Assembly: GCA_040757835.1 (NCBI GenBank) | Contig: JBFLWJ010000027.1 | Coordinates: 1-37,478, forward strand | Reading direction: 5' to 3' | Source of the DNA: Actinomycetota bacterium | GTDB lineage: Bacteria; Actinomycetota; Geothermincolia; Geothermincolales; RBG-13-55-18 | Length of the DNA stretch: 37,478 bases | Part shown: positions 31,942-37,478 of the stretch, piece after piece | Numbering within the stretch: the first letter of the stretch is position 1 | Layout of the letters: every line of letters starts with the position of its first letter | Notes under the pieces: generated by a model | The model's database searches: none | Seen by the model: only the letters and a program-made list of their open reading frames with translations | What the model was told of the DNA's origin: nothing | Translations under genes and position numbers: made by a program

Positions 31942-33798
31942 ATGGGGGCCATCAACTCCATCGGGCAGCTGGAAGCCTACCGGCGAGAGCTGGCGGCCGC
32001 GGCCTTATCCGATCTGCCCACCGTGATGATCTGCTTCGGCACCGGATGCCAGGCAAATGGGGCCAGGCCCGTGGCCGAGGCCTTCGCAGCTATCATCGAG
32101 GAACAGGGGCTCGAGCTGAACGTGAACATCGGCATCAAGACCACGGGCTGCCATGGATACTGCGAGAACGGGCCGCTAGTGGCGCTCCAGCCCCGGGGTA
32201 TCCTCTACCTCAAGGTCACGCCCGAGGATGTGGCGGAGATCGTGGAGGAATCCATCAAGGGCGGCCGCATCGTGGAGCGGCTCATATACAAGGACAAGAC
32301 CACGTCGGAGACGATAGCCGAGTACAGCGAGATCCCATTCTACAAGCACCAGCACCGCATCGCGTTGAGGCATATAGGCTCCATAGACCCGGCCAGCATC
32401 GACGACTATATCCTGGCGGGCGGCTATGCCGGGCTGGCCAGGGCGCTGGGGATGAAACCGGAGGACATCATCACCGAGATCGAGGATTCAGGCCTGCGCG
32501 GCCGCGGGGGCGGCGGTTTCCCCGCCGGGACAAAGTGGCGCTCCTGCGCGGCCGTGGACAGCGATGTCCGTTACGTGCTGTGCAACGGCGACGAAGGCGA
32601 CCCGGGCGCTTTCATGGACCGCTCGATCATGGAAGGCGACCCGCACTCGGTGATCGAGGGCATGATCATCGGAGCCATCGCCGTGGGTGCGCACAAGGGC
32701 TATATCTACGTGCGCGACGAGTATCCCCTGGCGGTCAAGAACCTGGAGATCGCCCTCGAAGCGGCGCGCGACAAGGGCCTGCTGGGCGGGGACATCCTGG
32801 GGAGCGGTTTCGCCTTCGACATCAGGATCAGCAGGGGCGGCGGCGCTTTCGTGTGCGGCGAGTCCTCGGCCCTTATGCGCTCCGTGGGGGGCGAAGTGGG
32901 CGAACCCCGCGCCAAGTACATCCGTTCGGTCGAAAGAGGCCTGTACGACAAGCCCACGGTCCTCAACAATGTCGAGACCTGGACCAACGTGCCCGAGATC
33001 GTCGTCAAGGGCGCGGAATGGTATGCCGGCATGGGCACCGAAGGCTCCAAGGGCACCAAGGTCTTCTCGCTGGTGGGCAAGGTCAACAACACCGGCCTGG
33101 TTGAAGTGCCCATGGGTATCTCCATACGCGAACTGGTCGAGAACATCGGCGGCGGCATCCTGAACGGCAAGAAGTTCAAGGCGGTCCAGACCGGGGGCCC
33201 CTCCGGCGGCTGCATCCCGGAGCGCCTGTCGGACCTGCCGATCGACTTCGACAGCCTGACCGAGGCCGGGTCGATGATGGGCTCGGGCGGCATCATCGTC
33301 ATGGACGAGGATACATGCATGGTGGACGTGGCCAAGTATTTCATCAATTTCCTGGTGGAGGAGTCCTGCGGCAAGTGCACCCCCTGCCGGGACGGCCTGC
33401 CGCGCATGCTGGACCTGCTAGAAGGCATCACCGAGGGCCGCGGCGGGGAGGAGCACGTGGCCCAGCTGGAGGAGCTGTGCGACCTGCTGACCTGGGGGGC
33501 GTTATGCGGCCTGGGGACCTCGGCCGCCAACCCGGTGCTCTCCACCATCAAGTACTTCCGCGATGAGTATGACGCCCACATCAGGGACAAGAAGTGCCCC
33601 GCCGGAGTGTGCAAGGCGCTCATCACCTATGCGATAGACCCGGAAGCATGCACCGGGTGCCGCCTGTGCGCCAAGAACTGTCCGCAGGAATGCATCACGG
33701 GCGAGCGCAAGGAAGCCCACGAGATCGATACGGCCAAGTGCATCAAATGCGGCATCTGCAGGGATGTATGTACCTTCGATGCAGTGAGGATCTCATAG
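31942..33798 (+). CDS. NuoF/HoxF-like NADH-binding diaphorase subunit with extra Fe-S domains
   Basis: The 618-aa protein has an N-terminal thioredoxin-like [2Fe-2S] domain (1-110, CFGTGCQANG and GCHGYC) and a NAD/FMN domain (about 170-370) with GRGGGGFPAGTKW and NGDEGDPGAFMDRS. Then come SLBB and the [4Fe-4S] domain with ESCGKCTPCRDGL, and at the C-terminus a 2[4Fe-4S] ferredoxin (CTGCRLCAKNCP, CIKCGICRDVC). This is the form found in bifurcating or NAD-linked hydrogenases (HydB/HndC) and related diaphorases. It should exchange electrons between NAD(H) and the iron-sulfur chain. With por beside it, ferredoxin-level electrons from pyruvate could reach NAD. Confidence 0.87.
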   Translation: MGAINSIGQLEAYRRELAAAALSDLPTVMICFGTGCQANGARPVAEAFAAIIEEQGLELNVNIGIKTTGCHGYCENGPLVALQPRGILYLKVTPEDVAEIVEESIKGGRIVERLIYKDKTTSETIAEYSEIPFYKHQHRIALRHIGSIDPASIDDYILAGGYAGLARALGMKPEDIITEIEDSGLRGRGGGGFPAGTKWRSCAAVDSDVRYVLCNGDEGDPGAFMDRSIMEGDPHSVIEGMIIGAIAVGAHKGYIYVRDEYPLAVKNLEIALEAARDKGLLGGDILGSGFAFDIRISRGGGAFVCGESSALMRSVGGEVGEPRAKYIRSVERGLYDKPTVLNNVETWTNVPEIVVKGAEWYAGMGTEGSKGTKVFSLVGKVNNTGLVEVPMGISIRELVENIGGGILNGKKFKAVQTGGPSGGCIPERLSDLPIDFDSLTEAGSMMGSGGIIVMDEDTCMVDVAKYFINFLVEESCGKCTPCRDGLPRMLDLLEGITEGRGGEEHVAQLEELCDLLTWGALCGLGTSAANPVLSTIKYFRDEYDAHIRDKKCPAGVCKALITYAIDPEACTGCRLCAKNCPQECITGERKEAHEIDTAKCIKCGICRDVCTFDAVRIS

Positions 33799-33799
33799 C

Positions 33800-34528
33800 A
33801 TGGAAAAGATAAGCGTGATCATCGACGGCAGGACCTTCGAGGCCGTGAAAGACCGGTGCGTGCTGGAAGTGGCGCACGAGAACGGCATCTACATCCCCTC
33901 GTTGTGCTTTAACAGCGAGGTGGTTAGCAGCGGTGGCTCCTGCCGCGTCTGCCTGGTAGAGGCCCATCAGGGAGGCAGGATGAGACTGGTCACTTCCTGT
34001 AACTACCCGGTGCGCAAGGGCCTGGAGATAAAGACGGATACCCCCCTGGTGCACAGGATCCGCGGGGGCGTGCTGGAACTGCTGATGGCGCGCGTGCCGG
34101 ATTCCGAGGTCGTACGGGAGATGGCCGCCGCTGAAGGGCTGACCGATGTCCGTTTCCGCCTGGATGAGGGCGAGAACGACCGCTACAAGTGCATCGCCTG
34201 CGCGATGTGCACCAACGTATGCGCCGAAGTGGTGGGCGTTTACGCCATAGCCATGGAAAACCGCGGAGCGGAAAAGAAGCCCGCCACCCCCTACCATAAA
34301 CCGTCGGACGTGTGCATCGGCTGCGGCGCCTGCGCCTATGCCTGCCCCACCGGAGCCATCACCCTCAAGGAGAGGGATGGCGTGCGCCGCATATGGGGCA
34401 GGGATTTCAACCTGGTCAAATGCAGCGTCTGCGGCACCCCATACATTCCGGAAGCCCAGGTAGACTGGATAGTGAAAACAACCGGCAAGGACCGGTCCTT
34501 CTTCGATAAATGCCCGGACCACAGGTGA
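33800..34528 (+). CDS. HoxU / NuoG N-terminal-like iron-sulfur subunit, no hydrogenase domain
   Basis: The 242-aa protein has a plant-type [2Fe-2S] domain with cysteines in SLCFNSEV, GGSCRVCLVE and TSCNYPV. A His-Cys-like region follows, then two [4Fe-4S] motifs, CIACAMCTNVC and CIGCGACAYACP. A C-terminal stretch has SVCGTPY. The length matches HoxU (about 240 aa), the electron-relay part of the diaphorase. FeFe-hydrogenase catalytic chains (HydA/HndD) continue with an H-cluster domain that is absent here. It closes the operon. Confidence 0.8.
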   Translation: MEKISVIIDGRTFEAVKDRCVLEVAHENGIYIPSLCFNSEVVSSGGSCRVCLVEAHQGGRMRLVTSCNYPVRKGLEIKTDTPLVHRIRGGVLELLMARVPDSEVVREMAAAEGLTDVRFRLDEGENDRYKCIACAMCTNVCAEVVGVYAIAMENRGAEKKPATPYHKPSDVCIGCGACAYACPTGAITLKERDGVRRIWGRDFNLVKCSVCGTPYIPEAQVDWIVKTTGKDRSFFDKCPDHR

Positions 34529-34586
34529 TCCCCGGGGCGCGGCGGGGCGCCCTCATGCCCCCGGCGTTCAAGTGACGATACCGCGG

Positions 34587-34618
34587 AAAAGGGGGGCGCC
34601 CAAGCCGGGTCGGGCGCC
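34587..34618 (-). terminator. Terminator for katG (minus strand)
   Basis: Read on the minus strand, GGCGCCC (34618-34612) pairs with GGGCGCC (34601-34595), a 7-bp GC stem with a 10-nt loop, followed by CCCC and TTTT. It lies 17 bp after the katG stop and between the convergent hox-like operon and katG. Confidence 0.45.
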
Positions 34619-34634
34619 TCGGTATCTCCAGATA

Positions 34635-37306
<2,672 letters not shown>

Positions 37307-37324
37307 GGCCCTCCCAATAGAAAT

Positions 37325-37358
37325 AATAGTTACTATTTAGGAATAGTTCTTATTATAG
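37325..37358 (-). promoter_or_regulatory. PerR/Fur-type operators over the perR-katG promoter
   Basis: AATAGTTACTATT (37325-37337) is a perfect 13-bp palindrome with a single central base, and a second AT-rich partial copy, AATAGTTCTTATTATAG, lies at 37342-37358. On the minus strand TATAAT falls at 37357-37352 and would be a -10 element inside the second box, with a poor -35. The location before the regulator gene suggests autorepression shared with katG. The divergent gene at 37453 may use the same boxes. Confidence 0.6.
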
Positions 37359-37452
37359 GTTCTTCTCCATAAAGTATGGGTGAAACGAGGACCATCGTCT
37401 ACCATCTGCGAATGTTTTATCACTAGTAAGACAAGCGCAGAAAGGAGAGACG

Positions 37453-37478
37453 ATGGTCAAGAAAGAGTATATCGATCA
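37453..37478 (+). CDS. Start of a divergent gene, cut by the window edge
   Basis: ATG 37453 follows AAAGGAGAG at good spacing and begins MVKKEYID. The eight visible residues do not identify a family. Its shared intergenic region with perR makes an oxidative-stress or iron-related role plausible, without proof. Confidence 0.6.

Noticed and set aside
33800..34528. FeFe-hydrogenase catalytic subunit
   Set aside because: Only the [2Fe-2S] and two [4Fe-4S] modules are present; the H-cluster domain with its cysteine motifs is missing and the length matches HoxU.

Overview
The window looks like a stretch of bacterial chromosome from a fairly GC-rich organism. Anaerobic or microaerobic physiology is suggested by a complete pyruvate:ferredoxin oxidoreductase joined to a ferredoxin/NAD diaphorase, with PerR- and KatG-type peroxide defence beside it. 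Zinc-ribbon membrane proteins, Yip1-like proteins and the general sequence style suggest a deep-branching Actinobacteriota-like or other Gram-positive-like lineage. No marker gene settles this, so the placement is a low-confidence inference.

Positions 1-16750 are an accessory island built around a repeated module that I consider the most interesting part of the window. The same architecture occurs three times (units at 1300-1822, 10447-10969 and 15061-15348, the last truncated). Each has four 10-bp direct repeats, a 33-bp spacer, four more 10-bp repeats, exactly 7 bp, and then the 3' 58 nt of a tRNA-Tyr gene (anticodon stem-loop to CCA) followed by a rho-independent terminator. Each tRNA fragment lacks its 5' half. 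This is what displaced tRNA att sites with ordered integrase arm sites should look like, and the units divide the island into cargo blocks. Before unit 1 lies the tail of an IS3-family element, an ATPase cut off by it, and a PLD-like partner protein. Between units 1 and 2 are an AbiEi/AbiEii-like pair with a broken toxin and a membrane/secreted set: two Yip1-like proteins, an 838-aa polymorphic-toxin-like protein, and two zinc-ribbon proteins. Between units 2 and 3 are a DUF433/DUF5615 toxin-antitoxin pair, a metallophosphoesterase, and a two-gene operon of a MORC/MutL-like GHKL ATPase with an unrecognised helical partner. After unit 3 is a second copy of the AbiE locus whose toxin has lost its middle. 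No integrase is visible in the window.

Positions 17005-28266 hold a dense phosphorelay cluster. It has a membrane histidine kinase with an Rcp1-like response regulator; a soluble REC-PAS-GAF-kinase; on the minus strand a REC-GAF-HisKA_3 kinase with a NarL/FixJ regulator whose start appears frameshifted; two single-domain response regulators; and a 1108-aa membrane kinase with three PAS domains and a GAF domain. The REC-PAS-GAF-kinase and the 1108-aa kinase share the same GAF-HisKA-HATPase C-terminal half.

Positions 28503-34528 form one tight operon, porGDAB followed by hoxEFU/nuoEFG-like genes. It probably lets 2-oxoacid oxidation end in NADH without any hydrogenase catalytic subunit. On the minus strand (34635-37306) a PerR/Fur-family regulator and katG form a peroxide-response operon with AT-rich operator-like palindromes upstream. 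A divergent gene begins at 37453 and runs off the window.
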